Positions 45,026 to 53,592 of a stretch of DNA of 61,534 bases are shown piece after piece. A model generated the notes under the pieces. It worked only from the letters and a program-made list of their open reading frames with translations. It made no database searches and was not told the origin of the DNA. The DNA is taken from assembly GCF_011752995.1 (NCBI RefSeq), contig NZ_VWWL01000033.1, positions 1 through 61,534 on the forward strand, read 5' to 3'. Within the stretch, counting starts at the first letter, position 1; each line of letters opens with the position of its first letter. A program made the translations under genes and the position numbers. The DNA is from Burkholderia sp. Ax-1724. Its GTDB lineage: Bacteria; Pseudomonadota; Gammaproteobacteria; Burkholderiales; Burkholderiaceae.

Positions 45026-46102
45026 TCAAACCGCCTCGCCGAGCCCTTCCGCCAGATCCACGAGCCTGCCGCAGTCGCGCGGATCGTAGCCGTCGAGCTG
45101 CTCGACGCGATGGCGAAACGCGCTGCCGCGCAGCAGTTCGATCACCGAGGCGAGCGGCGCGCGCGTCAGATGCGCGCGGTCGCACGCGAAGTAATAGTCT
45201 TCGTCGACGACCGGAATGAAGTCGAGCCCGAAGTGATGCGCGGCCGGCTCCACGCCGAAGCCGACGTCCGCCATGCCGCTCGCGACGAAGGCCGCGATCG
45301 CCGAATGCGTGAGTTCGGTGGACGCGTAGCCGTTGACCCGGTCCGGATCCACGCCGATCCGGCGCAGCGCGAGATCGAGCAGCATGCGCGTGCCGGAACC
45401 CGGCTGCCGGTTGACGAAGCGGATGTCGTCGCGCGCGAGATCGCCGAGGCCGCCGATCCGCTTCGGGTTGCCCTTGCCGATGAACAGCCCCTGCTTGCGC
45501 CGCGTCAGATGCACGAGCACATGGCGCTGCGGATCGAGCCAGCGCCGGTAGGTATCGGCGCACACCGCGCGGAATTCGCCGAGCGGCAGGTGAAAACCCG
45601 CCAGATCGCATTCGCCGCGCGCGAGCGCGCTGACCGCGTCCGCGCTGTCGCGATATTTAATCTCGACCGGCAGATCGTGCGCGACGAGCGCCGTCACCAG
45701 TGCGGCCACCGCGTAACCGTGCGAGGCGTGGATGCGCACGTCGTCGGCGGGCGGCGCGAGCCAGCGGTTCAGATCGCTCGCCACCTCGCTCGCGAGCGCC
45801 TGCAGATTGCCGTCGAGCCGCTCGCCGCATAGCCGCTGCGCGCGCAGCACCGCCTGGCCCAGTTCGGAGAGCACCGAGCCGCGCCCGCGCTCTTTCTCGA
45901 TCAGCGCGCCGCCCAGACGCTCCTCGATGCCGCGCAGCAAACCCCACGCATGCCGGTAGGACAAACCCTTAAGCGCCGCGGCCTGGGCAATGCTGCCCGA
46001 TTCGTCGACGAGCGCGAGCAGCGGCACCAGCTCCGACAGGCTGGCCTCGCGGCCGTCCGCGCCCTTCACCACCAGTTCGACCTGGCATTCGATCCTGACC
46101 AT
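45026..46102 (-). CDS. fdsR: ModE-like HTH regulator with periplasmic-binding-type effector domain
   Basis: This 358-residue transcription factor has an N-terminal ModE/LysR-type winged helix (SIAQAAALKGLSYRHAWGLLRGIEERLGGALIEKERGRGS) followed by a PBP-like domain (DVRIHASHGYAVAALVTALV to IGKGNPKRIGGLGDLARDDIRFVNRQPGSGTRMLLD). Similar proteins (FdsR) sit next to fds operons and respond to formate. It is divergent from fdsG with 134 bases between the starts. The symbol is a positional and family inference. Immediately after its stop lies a 12-bp tandem repeat. Confidence 0.83.
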   Translation of the reverse strand: MVRIECQVELVVKGADGREASLSELVPLLALVDESGSIAQAAALKGLSYRHAWGLLRGIEERLGGALIEKERGRGSVLSELGQAVLRAQRLCGERLDGNLQALASEVASDLNRWLAPPADDVRIHASHGYAVAALVTALVAHDLPVEIKYRDSADAVSALARGECDLAGFHLPLGEFRAVCADTYRRWLDPQRHVLVHLTRRKQGLFIGKGNPKRIGGLGDLARDDIRFVNRQPGSGTRMLLDLALRRIGVDPDRVNGYASTELTHSAIAAFVASGMADVGFGVEPAAHHFGLDFIPVVDEDYYFACDRAHLTRAPLASVIELLRGSAFRHRVEQLDGYDPRDCGRLVDLAEGLGEAV

Positions 46103-46180
46103 ATATGTGTATCTCTTTCCTATTGCGTGCGCCCGTCGGCCCGCCTATCGTTCGGCTATACCATATCGAATAAGCGAAGC

Positions 46181-46194
46181 ATACGTGCACGTAT
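46181..46194. promoter_or_regulatory. Perfect 14-bp palindrome in the fdsR/fdsG intergenic region
   Basis: ATACGTGCACGTAT is a perfect palindrome 43 bases upstream of the fdsG start codon and 79 bases from the fdsR start. Its position makes it a candidate FdsR operator. Confidence 0.55.
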
Positions 46195-46236
46195 TATGAA
46201 TAACAAGTGCATATATCGCTTTGGAGGAGCCCCCTT

Positions 46237-46722
46237 TTGGAAGATTCTCTCGCCACGGCGCCGGAGCAACTCGTGCAACGTCACGCACAGCCTGGCCGCA
46301 CGCTCATCACGATCCTGCACGCGATCCAGGACGAAGTCGGCTATGTGCCGCCCGCCACGGTCGAGCCGCTCGCCCGCGCGCTGAGCCTGTCGCGCGCGGA
46401 AGTGCACGGCGTCATCACCTACTACCACCATTTCCGCACCACGCCGGCCGCGCCCGTCACTGTGCAGCTGTGCCGCGCCGAAGCGTGCCGCAGCATGGGC
46501 ACCGAAGCGCTCGCGCGGCACATCGAGGCGCACACCGGCTGCCGCTTCGACGCCGGCCATCAGGACGGCGCCACCGTGGAACTGGAATCGGCGTACTGCC
46601 TCGGCCAATGCGCGCTGTCGCCGGCGCTGATGCTCAACGGCACGCTGCACGCGCGCATGTCGCCGCAGAAATTCGACGCGCTGTTCGCCGCGGCCCGCAC
46701 ATGCGTGGGAGTGCCAGCATGA
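46237..46722 (+). CDS. fdsG: NAD-dependent formate dehydrogenase gamma subunit
   Basis: This NuoE-like [2Fe-2S] subunit of soluble formate dehydrogenase passes electrons to the diaphorase part. The 161-residue form starts at TTG 46237, chosen because GGAGGAG at 46223-46229 sits seven bases upstream; a GTG at 46207 would put the ribosome site inside the gene. Four cluster cysteines are seen in LCRAEACRSMG and YCLGQCALSP. Family context IQDEVGYVPPATVEPLARAL is present. Its stop overlaps the fdsB ATG (ATGA). Confidence 0.92.
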   Translation: MEDSLATAPEQLVQRHAQPGRTLITILHAIQDEVGYVPPATVEPLARALSLSRAEVHGVITYYHHFRTTPAAPVTVQLCRAEACRSMGTEALARHIEAHTGCRFDAGHQDGATVELESAYCLGQCALSPALMLNGTLHARMSPQKFDALFAAARTCVGVPA

Positions 46723-48296
46723 CACGCCTCTACGTTCCCCGCGATTCGTCGGCGCTCGCGCTCGGCGCCGATGCCGTTGTCGAAGCCATCGCGAGCGAAG
46801 CCGCGCGCCGCGGCATTCAGATCGAACTGATCCGCAACGGTTCGCGCGGCTTGCTGTGGCTCGAACCGCTCGTCGAAGTCGCCACGCCTGAAGGCCGCGT
46901 CGGCTATGCGAACGTCGAAGCGGCCGACGTCGCCGCGCTGTTCGACGCGGGCTTCGTCGACGGCGGCGAACACGCGCGACGCGTCGGCGTGGTCGACGAG
47001 ATGCCGTATCTGAAGAAGCAGCAGCGCCTGACCTTTGCGCGCATCGGCATCACCGATCCGCTGTCGATCGACGACTATGTCGCCCACGGCGGCCTCGACG
47101 GCTTGCGCGCGGCGCTGCAAACCGACGGCGACGCCGCCTGCGAAGCGCTGATCGAATCGGGCCTGCGCGGCCGCGGCGGCGCGGCGTTCCCGGCCGGCAT
47201 CAAATGGCGCACGGTGCGCGGCGCGAAGGCGGCGCAGAAGTACGTCGTCTGCAATGCCGACGAGGGCGACTCGGGCACCTTCTCCGATCGCCTCGTGATG
47301 GAAAGCGATCCGTACATGCTGATCGAAGGCATGCTCATCGCGGGCGTCGTGACCGGTGCGAGCGTCGGCTACATCTATGTGCGCAGCGAATACCCGCACT
47401 CGATCGCGACGCTCGAAACGGCCATCGGCCGGGCGCGCGCCGCCGGCTGGCTCGGCGACAGCGTGCTCGGCTCGAACGCGCATCGTTTCGAGCTATTCGT
47501 CGCGAAAGGCGCGGGCTCGTACGTGTGCGGCGAGGAAACCGCCTTGCTCGAATCGCTCGAAGGCAAGCGCGGCATCGTGCGCGCGAAGCCGCCGGTGCCG
47601 GCGCTTGCCGGTCTCTACGGCCAGCCCACCGTGATCAACAACGTGATCACGCTCGCCACGGTACCGATCATCTTCGCGCGCGGCGCGGCGTTCTACAAAG
47701 ACTTCGGCATGGGCCGCTCGCGCGGCACGCTGCCGTTCCAGCTGGCCGGCAACATCAAGCGCGGCGGCCTCGTCGAACTCGCGTTCGGCGTGACCCTGCG
47801 AGAACTGCTGAACGATTACGGCGGCGGCACCGCCAGCGGCCGGCCGGCGCGCGCGGTGCAGGTCGGCGGTCCGCTCGGCACCTATCTGCCCGAGAGCCAG
47901 TGGGACATCCCGATGGACTACGAAGCGTACGCGGCGGTCGGCGCGGTGATCGGCCACGGCGGTCTCGTCGTGCATGACGACACCTCGAACCTCGCCGAAC
48001 TCGCGCAATACGCGATGCACTTCTGCGCGCTCGAATCGTGCGGCAAATGCACGCCGTGCCGGATCGGCTCGACGCGCGGCGTCGAGGTGATCGCGCGGAT
48101 TCGCAACGGCGATACGTCGACGCGCCAGGTGCAACTGCTGCGCGATCTGTGCGACACGATGGTGTCCGGTTCGCTGTGCGCGATGGGCGGCATGACGCCG
48201 TATCCGGTGCTGTCCGCGCTCGATCATTTCCCCGCAGATTTCGGTCTCGCCGCCGATGCCGCTGCCGGCCACGCCACTCAAGCGGCCGCGGCCTGA
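46719..48296 (+). CDS. fdsB: NAD-dependent formate dehydrogenase beta (diaphorase) subunit
   Basis: This NuoF-like flavoprotein of 525 residues binds FMN, NAD+ and one [4Fe-4S] cluster. The FMN/NAD motif GLRGRGGAAFPAGIKW is at about 148-163. NADEGDSGTFSDR follows it, and the cluster site ESCGKCTPCR is near residue 440 with a later Cys. It hands electrons from the FdsA iron-sulfur chain to NAD+. The ATG overlaps fdsG, and fdsA starts 15 bases after its stop, so the three are one operon. Confidence 0.95.
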   Translation: MTRLYVPRDSSALALGADAVVEAIASEAARRGIQIELIRNGSRGLLWLEPLVEVATPEGRVGYANVEAADVAALFDAGFVDGGEHARRVGVVDEMPYLKKQQRLTFARIGITDPLSIDDYVAHGGLDGLRAALQTDGDAACEALIESGLRGRGGAAFPAGIKWRTVRGAKAAQKYVVCNADEGDSGTFSDRLVMESDPYMLIEGMLIAGVVTGASVGYIYVRSEYPHSIATLETAIGRARAAGWLGDSVLGSNAHRFELFVAKGAGSYVCGEETALLESLEGKRGIVRAKPPVPALAGLYGQPTVINNVITLATVPIIFARGAAFYKDFGMGRSRGTLPFQLAGNIKRGGLVELAFGVTLRELLNDYGGGTASGRPARAVQVGGPLGTYLPESQWDIPMDYEAYAAVGAVIGHGGLVVHDDTSNLAELAQYAMHFCALESCGKCTPCRIGSTRGVEVIARIRNGDTSTRQVQLLRDLCDTMVSGSLCAMGGMTPYPVLSALDHFPADFGLAADAAAGHATQAAAA

Positions 48297-48311
48297 CCCA
48301 GGAGCCCCATC

Positions 48312-51269
48312 ATGTCCGATCAGCTCAACTCTTCCACCGGCGGCTGCGGCTCAGGCAACTGCGCGTGCAAGTCGCAGGCCATGGCGCGCGCTGCCAACCC
48401 GTTCTCCGACGACACCGACTACGGCACGCCCGCCCGTCACGCGGACGTCGACGTCACGCTCGAAATCGACGGCCAGGCGGTGACGGTGCCCGCCGGCACC
48501 TCGGTGATGCGCGCGGCGGTCGAAGCCGGCGTCAACGTACCGAAGCTCTGCGCGACCGATTCGCTCGAACCGTTCGGCTCGTGCCGTCTGTGCCTCGTCG
48601 AAATCGAAGGACGGCGCGGCTATCCGGCCTCGTGCACGACGCCGGTCGAAGCCGGCATGAAGGTGCGCACGCAGACCGACCGTCTGCAATCGCTGCGCCG
48701 CAACGTGATGGAGCTGTACATCTCCGACCATCCGCTCGACTGCCTGACCTGCCCCGCCAACGGCGACTGCGAACTGCAGGACATGGCGGGCGTGACGGGC
48801 CTGCGCGAGGTGCGCTACGGCTTCGACGGCGCGAATCACCTGCAGGACAGGAAGGACGAATCGAATCCGTACTTCACCTACGACCCGTCGAAGTGCATCG
48901 TCTGCAATCGCTGCGTGCGCGCCTGCGAGGAAACCCAGGGCACGTTCGCGCTGACAATCGCCGGCCGCGGTTTCGAATCGCGCGTCGCCGCCAGCGAGAA
49001 CCAGCCGTTCATGGAATCGGAGTGCGTGTCGTGCGGCGCCTGCGTCGCCGCCTGCCCGACCGCGACCTTGCAGGAAAAGACCGTCGTGATGCTCGGCCAG
49101 CCCGAGCACTCGGTCGTGACCACCTGTGCGTATTGCGGCGTCGGCTGCTCGTTCAAGGCCGAGATGAAGGGCAACCAGGTCGTACGGATGGTGCCGCACA
49201 AGAACGGCCAGGCCAACGAAGGCCATGCCTGCGTGAAGGGCCGCTTCGCATGGGGCTACGCGACGCACAAGGACCGCATCAAGAGGCCGATGATCCGCGC
49301 GAAGATCACCGACCCGTGGCGCGAAGTCAGTTGGGAAGAAGCGATCTCGTATGCGGCCTCGGAATTCCGCCGCATCCAGGCGAAGCACGGGCGCGATTCG
49401 ATCGGCGGCATCACGTCGTCGCGCTGCACCAACGAAGAGACTTACCTCGTGCAGAAGCTCGTGCGCGCCGCGTTCGGCAACAATAACGTGGACACCTGCG
49501 CGCGCGTCTGCCATTCGCCGACCGGCTATGGCCTGAAGACCACGCTCGGCGAATCGGCAGGAACGCAGACCTTCGCCTCGATCGATAAGGCCGACGTCAT
49601 CATGGTGATCGGCGCGAATCCGACCGACGGCCACCCGGTGTTCGGCTCGCGCCTGAAGCGGCGCGTGCGCGCGGGCGCGAAGCTGATCGTCGTCGATCCG
49701 CGCAGGATCGACATCGTCGATACGCCGCACGTGAAGGCCTCGCATCATCTGCAATTGCGGCCCGGCACCAATGTCGCGATCGTCAATGCGCTCGCGCATG
49801 TGATCGTCACCGAAGGTCTGCTCAACGAAGCGTTTGTCGCCGAGCGCTGCGAAACGCGCGCGTTCGAGCAATGGCGCGCGTTCGTCGCGCTGCCGGAGAA
49901 CTCGCCCGAAGCGACCGAGGCCGCGACCGGCGTGCCCGCGCAGCAGGTGCGCGAAGCCGCGCGCGTCTACGCGACCGGCGGCAATGCCGCGATCTACTAC
50001 GGCCTCGGCGTCACCGAACACGCGCAAGGCTCGACGACGGTGATCGGCATCGCGAACCTCGCGATGGCAACCGGCAATGTCGGCCGCGAAGGTGTCGGCG
50101 TGAATCCGCTGCGCGGCCAGAACAACGTGCAGGGCTCGTGCGACATGGGCTCGTTCCCGCACGAGCTGCCGGGCTATCGCCATATCGGCGACACGGTCAC
50201 GCGTTCGCTGTTCGAAGACGCCTGGCACGTCACGCTGCAACCGGAACCGGGCCTGCGCATTCCGAACATGTTCGACGCCGCGCTGCACGGCAGCTTCATG
50301 GGCCTCTACTGCCAGGGCGAGGACATCGTCCAGTCGGACCCGAACACGCATCATGTGGCGGCGGCGTTGTCGTCGATGGAATGCATCGTCGTGCAGGATA
50401 TCTTCCTGAACGAGACCGCCAAATACGCGCACGTGCTGCTGCCCGGCTCGTCGTTCCTCGAAAAGGACGGCACGTTCACCAATGCCGAGCGCCGCATCTC
50501 GCGCGTGCGCAAGGTGATGCCGCCGCTCGGCGGCTATGCGGACTGGGAAGTCACGCTGCTGCTCTCGCGCGCGCTCGGCTACGAGATGGACTACGCGCAT
50601 CCGTCCGAGATCATGGACGAAATCGCGCGGCTCACGCCGACCTTCCACGGCGTGTCGTACCGCAAGCTCGACGAAATGGGCAGCATCCAGTGGCCGTGCA
50701 ACGAAGAAGCGCCCGACGGCACGCCGACCATGCACGTCGACACCTTCGTGCGCGGCAAGGGCAAGTTCGTGATCACCAAGTTCATCGCATCGCCTGAAAA
50801 AGTCACGCGCCGGTATCCGCTGCTGCTGACGACGGGCCGCATCCTCTCGCAGTACAACGTCGGCGCGCAGACGCGCCGCACCGAGAACTCGCTGTGGCAT
50901 GACGAAGACCGGCTCGAACTGCATCCGCACGACGCGGAAGAACGCGGTATCAGGACCGGCGACTGGGTCGGCATCGAATCGCGCGCGGGGCAGACCGTGC
51001 TGCGCGCGAAGGTCACGGAGCGGATGCAGCCGGGCGTCGTCTATACGACGTTCCACTTCCCCGAATCGGGCGCGAACGTCATCACCACCGACAGCTCCGA
51101 CTGGGCCACCAACTGCCCCGAGTACAAGGTGACCGCGGTACAGGTGATGCCGGTCGAGCAGCCGTCGCAATGGCAGAAGGACTACTCGCGCTTCAATAGC
51201 GAGCAGCTCGAACTGCTCAAGCAGCGCGAGCCGGCCAAGGCGCCCGCCGCCGTCACCTCGGGCAAGTGA
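48312..51269 (+). CDS. fdsA: NAD-dependent formate dehydrogenase alpha subunit (Mo-containing)
   Basis: This 985-residue catalytic subunit oxidises formate to CO2 at a bis-MGD molybdenum centre. Cysteine sites in order are: [2Fe-2S] C80, C91, C94, C108; H140, C144, C147, C153; two [4Fe-4S] ferredoxin-type sets C195-C205 and C238-C248; and the MopB [4Fe-4S] C272, C275, C279, C307. The probable Mo ligand Cys is C400 in ARVCHSPTG. The N-terminus has an extra Cys-rich run (GGCGSGNCACK). It is followed 8 bases later by fdsD. The oxidoreductase domain fills the rest. Confidence 0.96.
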   Translation: MSDQLNSSTGGCGSGNCACKSQAMARAANPFSDDTDYGTPARHADVDVTLEIDGQAVTVPAGTSVMRAAVEAGVNVPKLCATDSLEPFGSCRLCLVEIEGRRGYPASCTTPVEAGMKVRTQTDRLQSLRRNVMELYISDHPLDCLTCPANGDCELQDMAGVTGLREVRYGFDGANHLQDRKDESNPYFTYDPSKCIVCNRCVRACEETQGTFALTIAGRGFESRVAASENQPFMESECVSCGACVAACPTATLQEKTVVMLGQPEHSVVTTCAYCGVGCSFKAEMKGNQVVRMVPHKNGQANEGHACVKGRFAWGYATHKDRIKRPMIRAKITDPWREVSWEEAISYAASEFRRIQAKHGRDSIGGITSSRCTNEETYLVQKLVRAAFGNNNVDTCARVCHSPTGYGLKTTLGESAGTQTFASIDKADVIMVIGANPTDGHPVFGSRLKRRVRAGAKLIVVDPRRIDIVDTPHVKASHHLQLRPGTNVAIVNALAHVIVTEGLLNEAFVAERCETRAFEQWRAFVALPENSPEATEAATGVPAQQVREAARVYATGGNAAIYYGLGVTEHAQGSTTVIGIANLAMATGNVGREGVGVNPLRGQNNVQGSCDMGSFPHELPGYRHIGDTVTRSLFEDAWHVTLQPEPGLRIPNMFDAALHGSFMGLYCQGEDIVQSDPNTHHVAAALSSMECIVVQDIFLNETAKYAHVLLPGSSFLEKDGTFTNAERRISRVRKVMPPLGGYADWEVTLLLSRALGYEMDYAHPSEIMDEIARLTPTFHGVSYRKLDEMGSIQWPCNEEAPDGTPTMHVDTFVRGKGKFVITKFIASPEKVTRRYPLLLTTGRILSQYNVGAQTRRTENSLWHDEDRLELHPHDAEERGIRTGDWVGIESRAGQTVLRAKVTERMQPGVVYTTFHFPESGANVITTDSSDWATNCPEYKVTAVQVMPVEQPSQWQKDYSRFNSEQLELLKQREPAKAPAAVTSGK

Positions 51270-51277
51270 GGCGAGCC

Positions 51278-51535
51278 ATGGACAATCGGAATCTGATCGA
51301 CATGGCGAACCGGATCGGCGATTTCTTCGAATCGATGCCCGATCACGAGGAGGCGCTGAGCGGCGTCGCCGACCATATCCATCGTTTCTGGGAGCCGCGC
51401 ATGCGGCGCGCGCTGCTCACGACGCTCGACGAAGCGCCGGATACGTATGACATCGCGCTGTCGGACTTCACGCGCGAGGCGATCGTCAGGTATCGCGAGA
51501 AGCTGACGCCGGCGCAAACACCGGCAGCAGTTTAG
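51278..51535 (+). CDS. fdsD: Formate dehydrogenase delta subunit
   Basis: This 85-residue accessory subunit belongs to the FdsD family (DNLIDMANRIGDFFESMPD with HEEALSGVADHIHRFWEPRMR). In Cupriavidus and Rhodobacter the protein is needed for an active enzyme complex. The ATG at 51278 lies 8 bases past the fdsA stop. fdsC, the sulfurtransferase-like assembly gene usually between fdsA and fdsD, is missing here. No terminator hairpin with a T-run is seen downstream. Confidence 0.88.
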   Translation: MDNRNLIDMANRIGDFFESMPDHEEALSGVADHIHRFWEPRMRRALLTTLDEAPDTYDIALSDFTREAIVRYREKLTPAQTPAAV

Positions 51536-51649
51536 GTCCAGGTCCAGTCCCGGAGCGCTTTCGCATGAGCCGCGCGCGCAACGAGGTTGCGCGTGCTGGC
51601 ATGCGCATGCGAGACCGGGATCGACGTTCAACTCAACGAGTGTCAGGCC

Positions 51650-53377
51650 TCACAGCGCCACCTGCTCCCGCATCTCCCCCGCCGCCGTGAACCACGCTTC
51701 GCAGTGCCTCAACAGGCCGTGCAGGTCCGAACCGGTACGCCCGCGCGCGCCGATATAGCCATCGGGCCGCACCAGATAGAACGACGGCCGCGTGCGGCCA
51801 TACGATTCGGCGAGCGCGGGCGCGCCGTCGCCGCTCGTATCGGTGATGCGCCAGATTCGCACCGCGCCCGGCAGCAGGCGCTCGACTTCGGCCGCGAGCT
51901 TCTCCACCTCGGGGTCGGCCGGCGGCGCATGCTTCGCGGCGGGATCGAGCGGCGTGCCGTCGACCGGCAGCGGCGGCACCAGCAGAAACAGCGAGAAAAA
52001 CGCCGGATCGTGCAGATCGAAGAGGCAGCCGACCCCGGGCGCGCGCCCGAGCGGACCATCGACCACATGCACGAGCGCATCGGGCGCGCGTTCGCCCGCA
52101 CGCGGGCCGCCGTCGAGCACGCGTTCGAGCGTGAGCGGACTGCGCCGGTACTGGACCGACAGTTCGCTGATCGTCGCGCGCGCGGCATCGCGCAGCGGAC
52201 CGAGCGCGGCCAGCACCGGCATCACGCGCTCGCGCAACAGCTTCAGCGGACCGTGACCGGCTTCGGCCATCTGCGTGATGAAGCCGGTCTGCCGCAGCAC
52301 GTCGCGCCCGATCGGATGCCGTTCGAGGTGGTACGTATCGAGCAGCCGGTCGGGCGCGGCGCCGCGAATCACTCGCGCGAGTTTCCAGCCGAGGTTCAGC
52401 GCTTCCTGGATGCCGGTGTTCATGCCCTGCGCGGCGGCCGGGCTGTGCACATGCGCGGCGTCGCCGGCCAGAAAGATGCGGCCCACGCGCAGGCGATCCA
52501 CCATGCGGCTATTCACGTGGAAATACGAGGACCACGCGAGATCCGAGACGTCGACACGCTCGCGCACGCGCCGCGCGATCAGCGTCTTGCATTGTTCGAG
52601 CGACGGCGGCGGCAGATTCAGCGGCGGGCCCGGCGGCGGCTCGCTGGGCGCCACCGGCACGACGGCGGCACCCGGCAGCCCGGCCGCGTGATCGGCAATC
52701 AGACGATGGCGGCCGTGGCCCATCGGAAACAGCGCGACGAGGCCTTCACCGGACGCGAAGATATGGAACTGGTCGTCGGGCCAGTCGGTTTCGGCGCGCA
52801 GATCGGCGAGCAGAAACGTCTGCCCGAAGGTCTTGCCCTCGAAGCTCAGGGCGAGCCGGTGGCGAATCAGACTATGCGCGCCGTCGGCCGCGATCAGGTG
52901 CGACGGACGCAGCGTTTCGGTGTGGCCGTCCGCGCGGCGCAGCGTCGCCTGAATGCTCGCCGAGCCCTGCATGAACGAGGTCAGTTCGGTGCCGCGCTCG
53001 ACCGTCACGCCGAGCGTCGCCAGATGCTCGGTGAGCAGCCGCTCGGTCACGGACTGATCGAGAAACAGCAGATACGGATAGCGCGTGTGCAGCGGATCGA
53101 AATCGAGCTGCGCAAGCCGCATGCCGTTCGAGAACAGATTGGCGACGCGCGCGCGATGGCCGAGTTCGAGAAACGGTTCGATCAGCCGATGCTGTTCGAG
53201 CAGTTCGAGCGTGCGCGCCTGAATGCCGATCGCGCGCGAATGCGGATTCGGCTGCGCCGCCTTGTCGATCAGACGCACGGGGATATGGGCGCGCGCGAGA
53301 CTCATCGCTGCGGCAAGTCCAGTGGGACCGGCCCCGACGATCAGCACCGGCGACGCGTCGTAGGCGACAGCGTCCAT
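51650..53377 (-). CDS. FAD-dependent aromatic-ring monooxygenase
   Basis: This 575-residue flavoprotein monooxygenase (PheA/TetX/MhpA-type group A) has three family motifs. The GxGxxG dinucleotide fold is in VLIVGAGPTGLAAAMSLA, near residue 12. The NAD(P)H-associated IAADGAHSLIRHRL follows, and the FAD-ribityl motif GRIFLAGDAAHVHSPAAAQGMNTGIQEALNLGWKL is near residue 280. A C-terminal thioredoxin-like region resembles MhpA/phenol hydroxylase (SFYLVRPDGYIGARG). The ATG at 53375-53377 has a GGAG site. The ring substrate is unknown, since no other aromatic-catabolic gene is adjacent. Confidence 0.88.
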   Translation of the reverse strand: MDAVAYDASPVLIVGAGPTGLAAAMSLARAHIPVRLIDKAAQPNPHSRAIGIQARTLELLEQHRLIEPFLELGHRARVANLFSNGMRLAQLDFDPLHTRYPYLLFLDQSVTERLLTEHLATLGVTVERGTELTSFMQGSASIQATLRRADGHTETLRPSHLIAADGAHSLIRHRLALSFEGKTFGQTFLLADLRAETDWPDDQFHIFASGEGLVALFPMGHGRHRLIADHAAGLPGAAVVPVAPSEPPPGPPLNLPPPSLEQCKTLIARRVRERVDVSDLAWSSYFHVNSRMVDRLRVGRIFLAGDAAHVHSPAAAQGMNTGIQEALNLGWKLARVIRGAAPDRLLDTYHLERHPIGRDVLRQTGFITQMAEAGHGPLKLLRERVMPVLAALGPLRDAARATISELSVQYRRSPLTLERVLDGGPRAGERAPDALVHVVDGPLGRAPGVGCLFDLHDPAFFSLFLLVPPLPVDGTPLDPAAKHAPPADPEVEKLAAEVERLLPGAVRIWRITDTSGDGAPALAESYGRTRPSFYLVRPDGYIGARGRTGSDLHGLLRHCEAWFTAAGEMREQVAL

Positions 53378-53592
53378 GCGGAACTCCGGAGGCAACAATG
53401 CGTTCTAGTGTACGCCGCCGACAAGCCGCGCACGGGTGCGCTGCATCATTCGCGTGGCGGCACATGCGTCACGCGCGGGCGCGGCGCCTGTCGCTCGTCG
53501 GGATGCGCCCGTGCGATGGGTCCGGGAGATAGGTCCACAAGAGATGTCCACAACCGGCGCAAATCGGAGTCCGCCCGCGCAAGTATGGGAAA

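Noticed and set aside
44919..45611. Alternative minus-strand frame over the regulator ending in a Gly-Lys repeat
   Set aside because: It overlaps fdsR in another frame and is mostly Arg/Ala-rich shadow. Only the repeat itself is kept as an observation, not a gene.
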